A stretch of DNA of 64,000 bases from positions 496,001 through 560,000 of the forward strand of contig NZ_SGXJ01000001.1 in assembly GCF_004216905.1 (NCBI RefSeq), read 5' to 3'. This document shows, piece by piece, positions 32,611 through 40,577 of this stretch (its first letter is position 1; every line of letters starts with the position of its first letter). The DNA is from Kribbella sp. VKM Ac-2569 (GTDB lineage: Bacteria > Actinomycetota > Actinomycetes > Propionibacteriales > Kribbellaceae). The position numbers and the translations under genes were made by a program. Under the pieces are notes generated by a model, which did not search any database, had not been told where the DNA came from, and saw only the letters and a program-made list of their open reading frames with translations.

Positions 32611-32634
32611 GTGGCCGAAAGTTCAGGTTCGTGA
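32611..32634 (+). CDS. Seven-codon leaderless ORF overlapping the ArsR-type gene start
   Basis: TAGAGT (32598-32603) ends 7 nt before GTG 32611. The mini-ORF reads M-AESSGS and stops with TGA at 32632-32634, overlapping the GTG start of the regulator at 32631 (GTGA). The regulator has no ribosome site, so the mini-ORF may bring ribosomes by leaderless initiation and hand them on. Expression is unproven. Confidence 0.45.
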   Translation: MAESSGS

Positions 32635-33608
32635 CGGTACTGCGGTTCACGCAGGCGGACGCGCTGCGGTGCCGGTTCGGGGCGTCGCCGTTGTGGGAGA
32701 CGATGTCCGCGGTGCGGGTGCTGAACGGATCGAAGCACCGGCCGTTGTACGGCGACTGGATCGCGGCGAAGCGGGAAGCGGCAGCGCGGCTCGACCTGCG
32801 CGGACTGAAGGCGGTGCAGCCTCGTGTGGGGTTCACGCCGGACTTCCTGACCCCGCCGCCGAAGGCCTCCCGGGCGAAGTTCGCGACCGAGATCGCCCGC
32901 GTCCGCAGTACCCCGCTCGACACGGTCCGCACCGAACTGATCCGGTCGCGGAACGAGATGAAGAACCCCGGCGCGCCGGAGATCGACAAGATGCTCGACG
33001 ACCTGGCCGGCACCCGCGAGCGGCTCGCCGACGAGATCGAGGGCGCCTGGGAGACCCTGATCAAGCCGGACTGGCCGCTGATCAGCCGCGTCCTCGAGGA
33101 CGACATCGCGTACCGCGGCCAGCAGTTGACCGACGGCGGCCTCGCCGGACTGTTCGACGATCTGCACCCGACCCTGGACTGGGAGGACGACCGCCTGATC
33201 GCCGCCCGCTACCGCTCCGAGGACCGCGATCTCGCCGGACAGGGCCTGCTCTTGGTCCCCGGGGTCTTCGCCTGGCCGTACCTCGTGATCGTCGTCGACC
33301 CGGCGTACCACCCGACCCTCGTCTACCCGGCCCGCGGCGCCGCCCGCCTGTGGTCCGACGCCCCGGCTCCCCCGGACCCGCTGGCCCGCCTGCTCGGCCG
33401 CACCCGCGCGACCCTCCTCGTCGCGCTCGACCCACCCGCCACCACCAGTGCGCTCGCCGCTCAGTACGACCTCGCCCTCGCCACGGTTGCTGAACACCTG
33501 TCGGCGTTGTACGACGCGGGTCTTGCGACACGTCGTCGTACCGGTCACCAGGTCCACTACCGCCGTACCGAAGTGGGACAGGCCGTCATCGACGCCTCCG
33601 TCGGATAA
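32631..33608 (+). CDS. ArsR-type HTH regulator with N-terminal DUF5937-like domain
   Basis: The 325-residue regulator has an N-terminal domain (about 1-240) of the DUF5937 pattern, with LRFTQADALRCRFGASPLWETMSAVRVL and LLLVPGVFAWPYLVIVVDP. A C-terminal winged HTH reads LLVALDPPATTSALAAQYDLALATVAEHLSALYDAGLATRRRTGHQVHYRRTEVG. This domain order is common in actinobacteria next to MFS exporters. It probably represses the divergent MFS gene and responds to a substrate. Start GTG 32631 overlaps the mini-ORF stop. Confidence 0.85.
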   Translation: MTVLRFTQADALRCRFGASPLWETMSAVRVLNGSKHRPLYGDWIAAKREAAARLDLRGLKAVQPRVGFTPDFLTPPPKASRAKFATEIARVRSTPLDTVRTELIRSRNEMKNPGAPEIDKMLDDLAGTRERLADEIEGAWETLIKPDWPLISRVLEDDIAYRGQQLTDGGLAGLFDDLHPTLDWEDDRLIAARYRSEDRDLAGQGLLLVPGVFAWPYLVIVVDPAYHPTLVYPARGAARLWSDAPAPPDPLARLLGRTRATLLVALDPPATTSALAAQYDLALATVAEHLSALYDAGLATRRRTGHQVHYRRTEVGQAVIDASVG

Positions 33609-33634
33609 CCGGCCCGCGGCGCGAGAATGCTGAG

Positions 33635-34306
33635 ATGAACAAGCCGACGAAGGTGCGTCCGCCCAGCACCCGCCACACGCGGCGCTGGCCGGCCTCGCTG
33701 GCGGTGGTCGCGGTTCTCGTGCTGCAGGTGCTCGTGCCGACGCAGATCAACGCGCTCCCGCGGTGGCTCATGCCCTTGCTCGGTGGACTTCTGCTGCTGC
33801 CGCTGGTGTGGATGAACCCGTTCCACCTGCGCCGCGACGAGCCCTGGCTGCGGTCGGTGGAGCTCGTCCTGCTCGCGGTTCTGGTCGCGGTGAACGCGTA
33901 CTACCTGGCCGGGATGATCTTCTTCCTGAACAACGGGGACGCCAACCAAGGCAAGGTCCTGGTCAAGAGCGCTCTGCTGATCTGGGTGACGAACGTGGTC
34001 GCGTTCGCGGTCTGGTATTGGGAGATCGACCGCGGCGGCCCGTTCGCGCGGGCGCCTGAGCACGAGCGTGAGACCGAGCGCGCGGACCTGCTGTTTCCGC
34101 AGATGACCGTCGACCTGCCGGGGTGGAAGGGCTGGCTGCCCGGATTCACCGACTACCTGTACGTCGCGCTCACCAACGCGACCGCGTTCAGCCCGACCGA
34201 CACGCTGCCGCTGACGGCCCGCACGAAGACGCTGATGGGCGTCCAGTCGGCGATCGCGCTCCTCACCGTCGCGATCGTCGCCGCCCGCGCGGTGAACGTC
34301 CTCTGA
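33635..34306 (+). CDS. Multi-pass membrane protein, DUF1345-like
   Basis: This 223-residue protein has about five hydrophobic segments: LAVVAVLVLQVLVPTQI, LMPLLGGLLLLPLVWM, VELVLLAVLVAVNAYYLAGMIFF, LLIWVTNVVAFAVWYWEID and the C-terminal GVQSAIALLTVAIVAARAVNVL. LYVALTNATAFSPTDTLPLTARTKTLMGVQS resembles the ion-channel-like loop of DUF1345 proteins. The role is unknown. No operon partner is evident; it follows the ArsR-type gene after 26 bp. The ATG at 33635 lacks a clear ribosome site. Confidence 0.7.
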   Translation: MNKPTKVRPPSTRHTRRWPASLAVVAVLVLQVLVPTQINALPRWLMPLLGGLLLLPLVWMNPFHLRRDEPWLRSVELVLLAVLVAVNAYYLAGMIFFLNNGDANQGKVLVKSALLIWVTNVVAFAVWYWEIDRGGPFARAPEHERETERADLLFPQMTVDLPGWKGWLPGFTDYLYVALTNATAFSPTDTLPLTARTKTLMGVQSAIALLTVAIVAARAVNVL

Positions 34307-34345
34307 GATCACACTCGACAGCCATGTAATGGGCATGAGAGCGTT

Positions 34346-35317
34346 ATGCCCATGTACAGCACGAAGTCGGTGGGGTTGGGGTTCGCGGTCTTCTCCGCGA
34401 TCACGTTCGGCGGGTCGGGCCCGTTCGCGAAGGCGCTGATCGGCGCCGGTTTCACGCCGCAGCAGGCGGCCTGGTTACGGATCCTCGGCGCCGCCGCGGT
34501 GCTGGTTCCGCTCGTGCTGGCCTTCCGCGGTCGCGCCGGGCTGCGCTCGGCGCGGGCGTCCTGGAAGGCGCTGGTGCTCTACGGCCTGACCGGGATCGCC
34601 GGCTGCCAGACGCTGTTCTTCGTCGCTGCGAGCCGCCTGCCGGTCGGCGTGGCGCTGATGCTCGAGTTCTCCGGTCCGGTGCTGGTGGTCGCGTGGCTGA
34701 AGTTCGGCCAGAAGGTCGCCGTACCGCGGTCGGCCGCGATCGGGGTGAGTATCGCGGTGGTCGGTCTGGCGACGGTGGCCGAGATCTGGTCCGGGTTGAA
34801 GCTCGATCTGATCGGCCTGCTCGCCGGCCTCGGTGCGGCCGCGTGCCAGGCGACGTACTTCATCCTGATCGACAAGTTGACCGGCGCCGCGGATCCTCTC
34901 GTGATGACGGCGGCGGGCAGCGTGGTCGGCGCCGTCGTACTGACCCTGATCGCGGCACCGTGGGGTACGCCGTGGCACGTGCTGGTCGACTCGATCGCGA
35001 TCGGCCAGCGGCACGCTCCCGGCTGGGTGATGGCCGCGTGGCTGATCCTGGTGAGCACGGTCGTCGCCTACCTCGCGGGTGCGGCCGCCGTACAGCGGCT
35101 CTCGGCGCCGATCGCGGGTGCGGTCGCGTACGTCGAGGTGGTCGCGGCCTGTGTCTTCGCGCTGATCCTGCTCGGCGAGACGCTGCGCACCAACCAGATC
35201 ATCGGCGGCGTGATCGTGCTGGCCGGCGCCTTCGTGGCCCAGTCGTCGGTGGGGAAGGTCGCGTCTCCGGAGATTCCCGACGCTCCCCGCTCCGACGTAC
35301 TGGATCCGGTCACCTGA
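34346..35317 (+). CDS. EamA/DMT-family transporter
   Basis: The 323-residue protein has ten hydrophobic segments in two EamA repeats: FAVFSAITFGGSGPFAKALIGAG...WLRILGAAAVLVPLVLAF, then LIGLLAGLGAAACQATYFILIDKLTG...AYVEVVAACVFALILLGETL. This is the drug/metabolite transporter family, which exports amino acids or metabolites. It lies convergent with the AlaRS-like gene and overlaps it by 8 bp. A CATGAG hexamer ends 6 nt before the ATG. The substrate cannot be predicted. Confidence 0.88.
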   Translation: MPMYSTKSVGLGFAVFSAITFGGSGPFAKALIGAGFTPQQAAWLRILGAAAVLVPLVLAFRGRAGLRSARASWKALVLYGLTGIAGCQTLFFVAASRLPVGVALMLEFSGPVLVVAWLKFGQKVAVPRSAAIGVSIAVVGLATVAEIWSGLKLDLIGLLAGLGAAACQATYFILIDKLTGAADPLVMTAAGSVVGAVVLTLIAAPWGTPWHVLVDSIAIGQRHAPGWVMAAWLILVSTVVAYLAGAAAVQRLSAPIAGAVAYVEVVAACVFALILLGETLRTNQIIGGVIVLAGAFVAQSSVGKVASPEIPDAPRSDVLDPVT

Positions 35318-36461
35318 GCGAGTCCACCAGTTCCCGCGGCAGGCCGTGGGTTTCGTGCAGGTACTCGTAGTCGGTGTCGTCGAGGGACTTGTGGAACCGC
35401 TCGTGGCTGAGCACCTTGCGGCCCCGGTCGAGCAGGTTGCTGAACCGGATCTCCTCGTCGATCAGGATCCGGCGGATCAGCGTCACCGTCTCGCCCTGGT
35501 GGAAGTGGTGCAGCGTGTGCTCGAACAACTCGATCGGCAGGTCGGACAGCGACCGCGACTCGTCGGTCTGCCAGAGGATTGTCAACAATCGGCGGATCAA
35601 CCGGCGCAACACGTACCCGCGGCCGGTGTTCGACGGATGCACGCCGTCGCCGACGATCACGATGCTGGACCGCAGGTGATCGATGACGATCCGCTGCGAC
35701 CGCTCGTCCAGCGTCCACAGCTTCGGGATGATCCGCATCCACGGCTCGAACAGCGAGGTCTCGTACACCGACTGCCGGCCCTCCAGGAGCATCGTCAGCC
35801 GCTCCAGTCCGAGGCCGGTGTCGATGTTCTGCTGCTTGAGCTCCTCGAGCGAACCGTCGTCGTGGCGGCGGTACCGCATCATCACGTGGTTCCACACCTC
35901 GACCCAGCGGTCGTCGGTGGTCGGCGTACCCTCCGGCTCACCGTCGCCGGTCCAGACGAAGATCTCCGAGTCCGGACCGCACGGACCGGTCGGGCCGTTC
36001 GACCACCAGTTGTCGTCGGTGGTCAGCTCGATCGGCAGCCCGAGCTCCTGCCAGGTACGGAGCGACTCCTGGTCGAGCGGCACCTGCTCGTCGCCGCCGA
36101 ACACGGTCACGTACATCCGCTGCGGGTCCAGGCCGAAGCGGGTGGTGAGCAGCTCGTACCCCCAGCGCAGGGTCTCGTTGCTGCCGTAGTCCCCCAGCGA
36201 CCACGAGCCCAGCATCTCGAACACCGTCAGGTGGGTCGGATCCCCCACCTCGTCGAGATCGGTGGTTCGCAGACATCGCTGGATGCCCACGAGTCTGCGT
36301 CCCAGTGGATGTGGTTCACCCTCCAGGTACGGCGTGAGCGGATGCATCCCCGAGGTCGTGAAGAGCACGGCATCGCCGAGCCGCGGAATGAGCGTGGACC
36401 CGGTCGTCGGGACGTGCTCGCGGTCGAGGAAGAAGTCGATGAAAGTCCTGCTGATGCTCAT
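35310..36461 (-). CDS. Alanyl-tRNA synthetase paralogue lacking editing and C-Ala domains
   Basis: This 383-residue protein covers the class II AlaRS catalytic domain and the start of the tRNA-recognition domain. Evidence is the N-terminal RTFIDFFLDREHVPTTGSTLIPR, motif 2 region RCLRTTDLDEVGDPTHLTVFEMLGSWSLGDY, GPCGPDSEIFV, the motif 3 region DTGLGLERLTMLLEG and NTGRGYVLRRLIRRLL. The protein ends where full AlaRS (about 870 residues) would enter its editing domain. It could charge a tRNA or carrier with an amino acid outside translation, or act as a resistance paralogue. No housekeeping alaS is in the window. AAGGA lies 9 nt before the start. Confidence 0.85.
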   Translation of the reverse strand: MSISRTFIDFFLDREHVPTTGSTLIPRLGDAVLFTTSGMHPLTPYLEGEPHPLGRRLVGIQRCLRTTDLDEVGDPTHLTVFEMLGSWSLGDYGSNETLRWGYELLTTRFGLDPQRMYVTVFGGDEQVPLDQESLRTWQELGLPIELTTDDNWWSNGPTGPCGPDSEIFVWTGDGEPEGTPTTDDRWVEVWNHVMMRYRRHDDGSLEELKQQNIDTGLGLERLTMLLEGRQSVYETSLFEPWMRIIPKLWTLDERSQRIVIDHLRSSIVIVGDGVHPSNTGRGYVLRRLIRRLLTILWQTDESRSLSDLPIELFEHTLHHFHQGETVTLIRRILIDEEIRFSNLLDRGRKVLSHERFHKSLDDTDYEYLHETHGLPRELVDSLR

Positions 36462-36522
36462 GGTTCTCGTCCTTGTCGAATTCAGGACCGGAACCAGACC
36501 ACCGGGCTACAGAAACAACGAA

Positions 36523-36549
36523 ACCGGCGAACCGTTTCCGGTCGCCGGT
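36523..36549 (-). promoter_or_regulatory. Stem-loop in the leader of the AlaRS-like gene
   Basis: ACCGGCGAACC and GGTCGCCGGT pair across GTTTCC with one bulged base, about 62 nt upstream of the ATG. The surrounding 196-bp gap contains no T-box consensus. The hairpin may affect leader RNA stability or regulation. Confidence 0.4.
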
Positions 36550-36657
36550 GGAAGTCTGTGAATGTCAGGCCGCGGCAGCCGGAGAGCATGAAGCTCGTAC
36601 GGCTGCGGCAAGTCGGAACATTCGGTGCATGCCGGTCAGAGTACACGACTCATGGCA

Positions 36658-37767
36658 TCAGGTGTCCAGCAGTTCTCTCAGCGTGGCGCCGGACCGGGCC
36701 CAGGTCCATTCGGCCTCGACCCATTCGCGGCCTGCTGCGCCCAACTCGCGGGGGTCGGTGAGCAGTTCGACGATGCGCACGGCGACGGCCGCCGGGTTGT
36801 ACGGGTCGACCAGGTACCCGGTCGTCCCGTGGATCACGGTGTCGGCCGCGCCACCCGAGTCCCCCACCAGCACCGGTTTGCCAGTGGCCGACGCCTCCAG
36901 CGTGACGATGCCGAGCGCCTCCGGCTCCAGCCCGAACCGCCGCGTCCGGCACGGCATCGCGAACACATCGGCAGCATCGACGTACGGCGGAATCTCGGCC
37001 CACGGAACCGGCCCCGTGAACACCACCGCGTCCGCCACGCCGGTGCTCACCGCCAGTTCCTCGAGGTATTCGCGGTCCGGCCCACCTCCCACCAGCAGCA
37101 GCCGCGCGTCAGGCACCGACTGCTGGACCCGCGGCCACGCGCGGATCAGCGTGTCCTGCCCCTTCCGGCGAATCAGCCGCGACACACAGGCAACCACCGG
37201 AACGCCGTCCAGCCCGAGCCCTTTGCGGATCTGCTCTCCCCCACACCCCGGAGCGAACCGGCGCGTGTCGACCCCGGGCGTCAGCCTCCGCATCCGTTGA
37301 GCGGCCGCCGGTGACAACGCCGGAGCGATCCGATCGGCACACCACGACGACACCGTCGTCACCGTGTCCGCCGCGTCACCGATCCGCCGCAGCGCCTGCC
37401 GAGCCCCGGGTACGCCGGCCCACCACGTCTCGTGTCCGTGCGTCATCGCGACGATCCGCCGCGCACCGGCCCGCCGCAGCGCCGGACCCATCAGCCCGAG
37501 CGGAGCGGCCGCCCCGAACAGGATCCGGTCGGCGCCGTACTCGCGCATCAGCCCGACGGCCCGCTTCGTGACACGGGCCGTGGGCAACAACATCGACGTC
37601 CGGTCCCGGATCACCGGGAACGGCAGCGTCGCGTCGTACGCCGTGTCGCCTACCTCGCGGGAGGTGTAGACGACGACGTCGGGCAGTTGGTCGCACAACG
37701 AGCGGACGAACGTCTCGATCCCGCCCTGGCGTGGCGGGAAGTCGTTGGTGACGACCAGGACGGTCAT
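36658..37767 (-). CDS. pimB: GDP-mannose-dependent phosphatidylinositol monomannoside mannosyltransferase (PimB' type)
   Basis: This 369-residue GT4-family glycosyltransferase has the N-terminal Gly loop TNDFPPRQGGIETFV, VACVSRLIRRKGQDTLIRAW with the nucleotide-phosphate Arg/Lys, and the EX7E motif in EPEALGIVTLEASATGKPV. It matches PimB' (Rv2188c), which adds the second mannose to PIM1 on the inner leaflet, in length, motifs and position near an NlpC/P60 gene. The ATG at 37767 overlaps the upstream M48 protease stop, so it lies in an operon with two metallopeptidase genes. Confidence 0.88.
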   Translation of the reverse strand: MTVLVVTNDFPPRQGGIETFVRSLCDQLPDVVVYTSREVGDTAYDATLPFPVIRDRTSMLLPTARVTKRAVGLMREYGADRILFGAAAPLGLMGPALRRAGARRIVAMTHGHETWWAGVPGARQALRRIGDAADTVTTVSSWCADRIAPALSPAAAQRMRRLTPGVDTRRFAPGCGGEQIRKGLGLDGVPVVACVSRLIRRKGQDTLIRAWPRVQQSVPDARLLLVGGGPDREYLEELAVSTGVADAVVFTGPVPWAEIPPYVDAADVFAMPCRTRRFGLEPEALGIVTLEASATGKPVLVGDSGGAADTVIHGTTGYLVDPYNPAAVAVRIVELLTDPRELGAAGREWVEAEWTWARSGATLRELLDT

Positions 37768-39011
37768 CGTTGGGCCAGCGGTGGGACCGTGCCGCCGTTC
37801 TCGGCGGCCCAGGCGCGGCCCATCGCGATCCGCTCCGGCGCGGTCGGGTGGCTTGCGAACATCCAGTACCGCCAGGCGCTCGGGTCGAGTCCCGAGATGT
37901 TCCGGACGGCGAGGTCGTGCTGCATCGCGACGAAGTTCTGCGGGTCGTTGGTCAACCGGAGCGAGTGGTAGTCGGCACGCGCCTCGATCTTGCGGCTCAC
38001 CAGGTTCTGGATCGGGCTCGCCAGCGTCGTACCGGCCACGATCAGCGCGACGAGCAGCGCCGTACGCCGGGGGTCCGCGATCCGGGCCCCGAGCAACAAG
38101 TACAGCAACGTGATGCCGAACGCCGTACCGAGCACGCCGATCAACGTGCCGTGCAGTACATCGTCCTCGGCGGCGTGACCGAGTTCGTGCGCGACCACGA
38201 GCCGGACCTGCGCGGGCGGGGTGTCCTTCAGGAGCGTGTCGTAGACGACCAGCCGACGGGTGGAGCCGAAGCCGGAGACGTACGCGTTCAAGGCCGTGGT
38301 CCGCTTCGACGCGTCCGCGACCAGCACGTCCTTCACCGGTACGCCGTCCTCGGCCGCGAGCTTCAGGAAGTCGTTGCGCAGGGCACCGGCCGGCATCGAC
38401 GTGAAGTCGTTGAACCGCGGCTCGATCAGCACCGGGTACGCGAACGACACGCCCAGCACGAGCAGCGCCGCGGCGATTGCCCCAGGCAACCACCAGCCCT
38501 GGCGCCAGCGTTTCGCCAACGCCACCAGGACAATCGCGAGGATCGCGACGCCGAGTGAGGTGATCACCCAGTTCACGCCGCGGTCCCAGACCCACAACCG
38601 CCAATTCTCCACGGACAGCCCGTACTTCAGGCTGACCCGCTGGGCGAGTACGTCGGTCGGCACGGTGAGCAGGTTGGTGATCAGCGCGATCCCGGCCACC
38701 GTGACCGGTACGGCGAGGAACCACCAACGGATGCGCAGACCGTCGTACAACCGGCGGCCCAGCGGGCTGAAGCCGATCACCAGCGGGACCGCGACCGAGA
38801 TGATCCAGGACGCCGTCGACCAGCGAAGGATCTCGTGCCGGTACGCGTTCTGGCGGGCGATCTCCGCGGCCGTGAAGTCCAGCGCGGCGTCCGGCTTCGG
38901 CAGATCGATCAGGTGCCACGGCGTGGTGACGGCGATCGTGAAGACCAGCGCGAGCGCCAGCAGCCCACCCGCGGCGCGAGGCGCCCACGGACTGGAAGCT
39001 TTCTTAGGCAC
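37764..39011 (-). CDS. M48-family integral membrane metalloprotease (Ste24-like)
   Basis: The 415-residue protease has an N-terminal membrane segment, four more hydrophobic segments to about residue 205, and the zinc motif HELGH in VRLVVAHELGHAAEDDV. The third ligand is a Glu in SRKIEARADYHSLRLT. ALNAYVSGFGSTRRLVVYDTLL is the conserved pre-motif of Ste24/CAAX-processing M48 proteins. It would degrade or process membrane proteins. It overlaps pimB by 4 bp and the MA-like peptidase gene by 8 bp, linking envelope lipid synthesis and protein quality control by transcription. Confidence 0.88.
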   Translation of the reverse strand: MPKKASSPWAPRAAGGLLALALVFTIAVTTPWHLIDLPKPDAALDFTAAEIARQNAYRHEILRWSTASWIISVAVPLVIGFSPLGRRLYDGLRIRWWFLAVPVTVAGIALITNLLTVPTDVLAQRVSLKYGLSVENWRLWVWDRGVNWVITSLGVAILAIVLVALAKRWRQGWWLPGAIAAALLVLGVSFAYPVLIEPRFNDFTSMPAGALRNDFLKLAAEDGVPVKDVLVADASKRTTALNAYVSGFGSTRRLVVYDTLLKDTPPAQVRLVVAHELGHAAEDDVLHGTLIGVLGTAFGITLLYLLLGARIADPRRTALLVALIVAGTTLASPIQNLVSRKIEARADYHSLRLTNDPQNFVAMQHDLAVRNISGLDPSAWRYWMFASHPTAPERIAMGRAWAAENGGTVPPLAQR

Positions 39012-40488
39012 CGGCGAGCCGCTCGAGGTACTTCTGCCACTCCGCGACGAACTCGGCCTCGGTCATCCCGAGCACCGACTTGAACGCGTCCGGCAGCCCG
39101 GTCGAGGTCTTCGACGCGTGCACGGCCCGGTAGAACTTCACCAGCTTGTCCTGTCCCTCGCGCTCGGCGATCAGCCGGCAGGCCAGCCACGCCGACTCGT
39201 ACGCCTGCGGCAACTCGGTCGCCGACGCCGCGAACGCCTCCGGTGTCGGCAACGTGGCCGGCACCTTCCCCGCACGCACCGCCTTGAACAACTCCTTCGC
39301 CGCCGACTCGTCCTGCACGGGTACGGCGGTGAACGCGACATAATCCGCGAAGCCTTCGGCGAGCCACAACGGCACTGGCGACGCGGTCGCGGTCGACGCG
39401 ACGTGCGTGGTCTCGTGAGTCAGCACGATCCGTCGGCCCTGCTTGCCGAGTTCCTCGAACAGCTTCGGGTTCGCGACGATCCGCACCGGCGCGCCGACCG
39501 CCGGCGTGTCCAGCTCGGCCATCGTGACGGCAGCGATCTGGGTATAGGTGTTCGGCTGCGCGCCGAGAACACCTTCCATCTGGGCCTGTTTCGCGGGCAG
39601 GTAGACGACCACCTTCTGCCGCCAGCCCTTGCCCCACACCTTCGTCACGGACTCGACCGCCTTGTCGGCGACCGAAACGTAGCTTCTGGCCTCCGACTCC
39701 GAGTCAAGGCTGATCACCAGGCTGTGCTTGCCCTTGGCCAAGTCGATCGGGCCGAGCGCCCACACCGGCCGACGCTGTCCCGCCACGAACCGCTCCGAGA
39801 ACGAGGCGGCGTACGTCTTGCCGTCGCGGGTCACGAACGTCACCGGGAGCGTCTCGCGCGCGGGCTTCACGTCGTACCCGGAGAGCTGCCAGGAGACCTC
39901 GACCTGCGCCAGCCAGGACTGCGTCCCGCCGAGCTCGGCCTGCCGGTCCGGGGTCAGGGCAGCGCTGTCGTCGCTCACGTAACGTAACTGGAAGGTGCCG
40001 AGCGGGAGCGCGCTGAGGTTGCTGAAGATCGTCCGTGCGCTGGTCCGGAACGCCGTGGCCTTCGGGTCGATCGTGTTCAGGAACTCGGTGCGATCCTCGT
40101 TCTCGACCGCGTCGGTCATCTTCTGCAGCACCGCTTCGCCCGCGACCGCCCGCTGTACTCCGGCCTGGGCCTGATCAGGCGTGCTCGAGGTCGACTGCGA
40201 CGGCTGGTGCGCTCCGACGCCGTTCGGATCGGCCGGGGCGTTGGCGATGTGCTGGAGCCCGGCGTACCCGGCACCGGCGACCAGGCAGACGGCGACACCG
40301 AGGGCGACCTTCTTCAGGATCGGCGCGAACGGCGGGCGCTGCGGACCGCCGACGTACGACTCCGACAGGTGGTCGATCGGCTCCTCAGCGTGATCGGCCG
40401 ACGGGATCACCGGCAACGGAATCGTATCGCCGTGCTCGTCGATCACCTCGGCCCCTCGCTGCTCACCTGCCCCAGTCAGGCGGGACAC
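39004..40488 (-). CDS. Membrane-anchored gluzincin-type (peptidase MA-like) protein
   Basis: The 494-residue protein has an acidic cytoplasmic N-terminus of about 60 residues and one membrane segment (VALGVAVCLVAGAGYAGLQ). A large extracytoplasmic region ends in a metallopeptidase-like domain: the zinc motif HETTH in RRIVLTHETTHVAS and, 20 residues on, WLAEGFADYVAF with the third-ligand Glu. This HExxH plus GFADY pattern is that of the peptidase MA family. GTG 40488 has GGAGGAGG just upstream. Its partners in the operon are the M48 protease and PimB'. A cell-envelope proteolytic role is inference. Confidence 0.8.
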   Translation of the reverse strand: MSRLTGAGEQRGAEVIDEHGDTIPLPVIPSADHAEEPIDHLSESYVGGPQRPPFAPILKKVALGVAVCLVAGAGYAGLQHIANAPADPNGVGAHQPSQSTSSTPDQAQAGVQRAVAGEAVLQKMTDAVENEDRTEFLNTIDPKATAFRTSARTIFSNLSALPLGTFQLRYVSDDSAALTPDRQAELGGTQSWLAQVEVSWQLSGYDVKPARETLPVTFVTRDGKTYAASFSERFVAGQRRPVWALGPIDLAKGKHSLVISLDSESEARSYVSVADKAVESVTKVWGKGWRQKVVVYLPAKQAQMEGVLGAQPNTYTQIAAVTMAELDTPAVGAPVRIVANPKLFEELGKQGRRIVLTHETTHVASTATASPVPLWLAEGFADYVAFTAVPVQDESAAKELFKAVRAGKVPATLPTPEAFAASATELPQAYESAWLACRLIAEREGQDKLVKFYRAVHASKTSTGLPDAFKSVLGMTEAEFVAEWQKYLERLAGA

Positions 40489-40525
40489 CCGGCCTCCTCC
40501 GACACTACGGCATCACCATCAAACG

Positions 40526-40558
40526 CATCGGCTCCGGGGAGAACCCCCGGAGCCGATG
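40526..40558 (-). terminator. Strong terminator after the NlpC/P60 gene
   Basis: CATCGGCTCCGGGG (40526-40539) and CCCCGGAGCCGATG (40545-40558) form a perfect 14-bp stem with a 5-nt loop, 19 nt downstream of the NlpC/P60 stop on the leftward strand. A short T run (GTTTGAT) follows. It separates the hydrolase from the peptidase-pimB operon. Confidence 0.85.
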
Positions 40559-40577
40559 AGTATGTCAACGTGGCAGG

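Noticed and set aside
31185-33557. 790-codon minus-strand frame across the SDR, MFS and ArsR-type genes
   Set aside because: It spans three genes with strong family motifs on their own frames; its translation is Arg/Gly/Pro-rich shadow sequence.
36462-36657. T-box leader before the AlaRS paralogue
   Set aside because: No T-box antiterminator consensus or specifier loop could be recognised.
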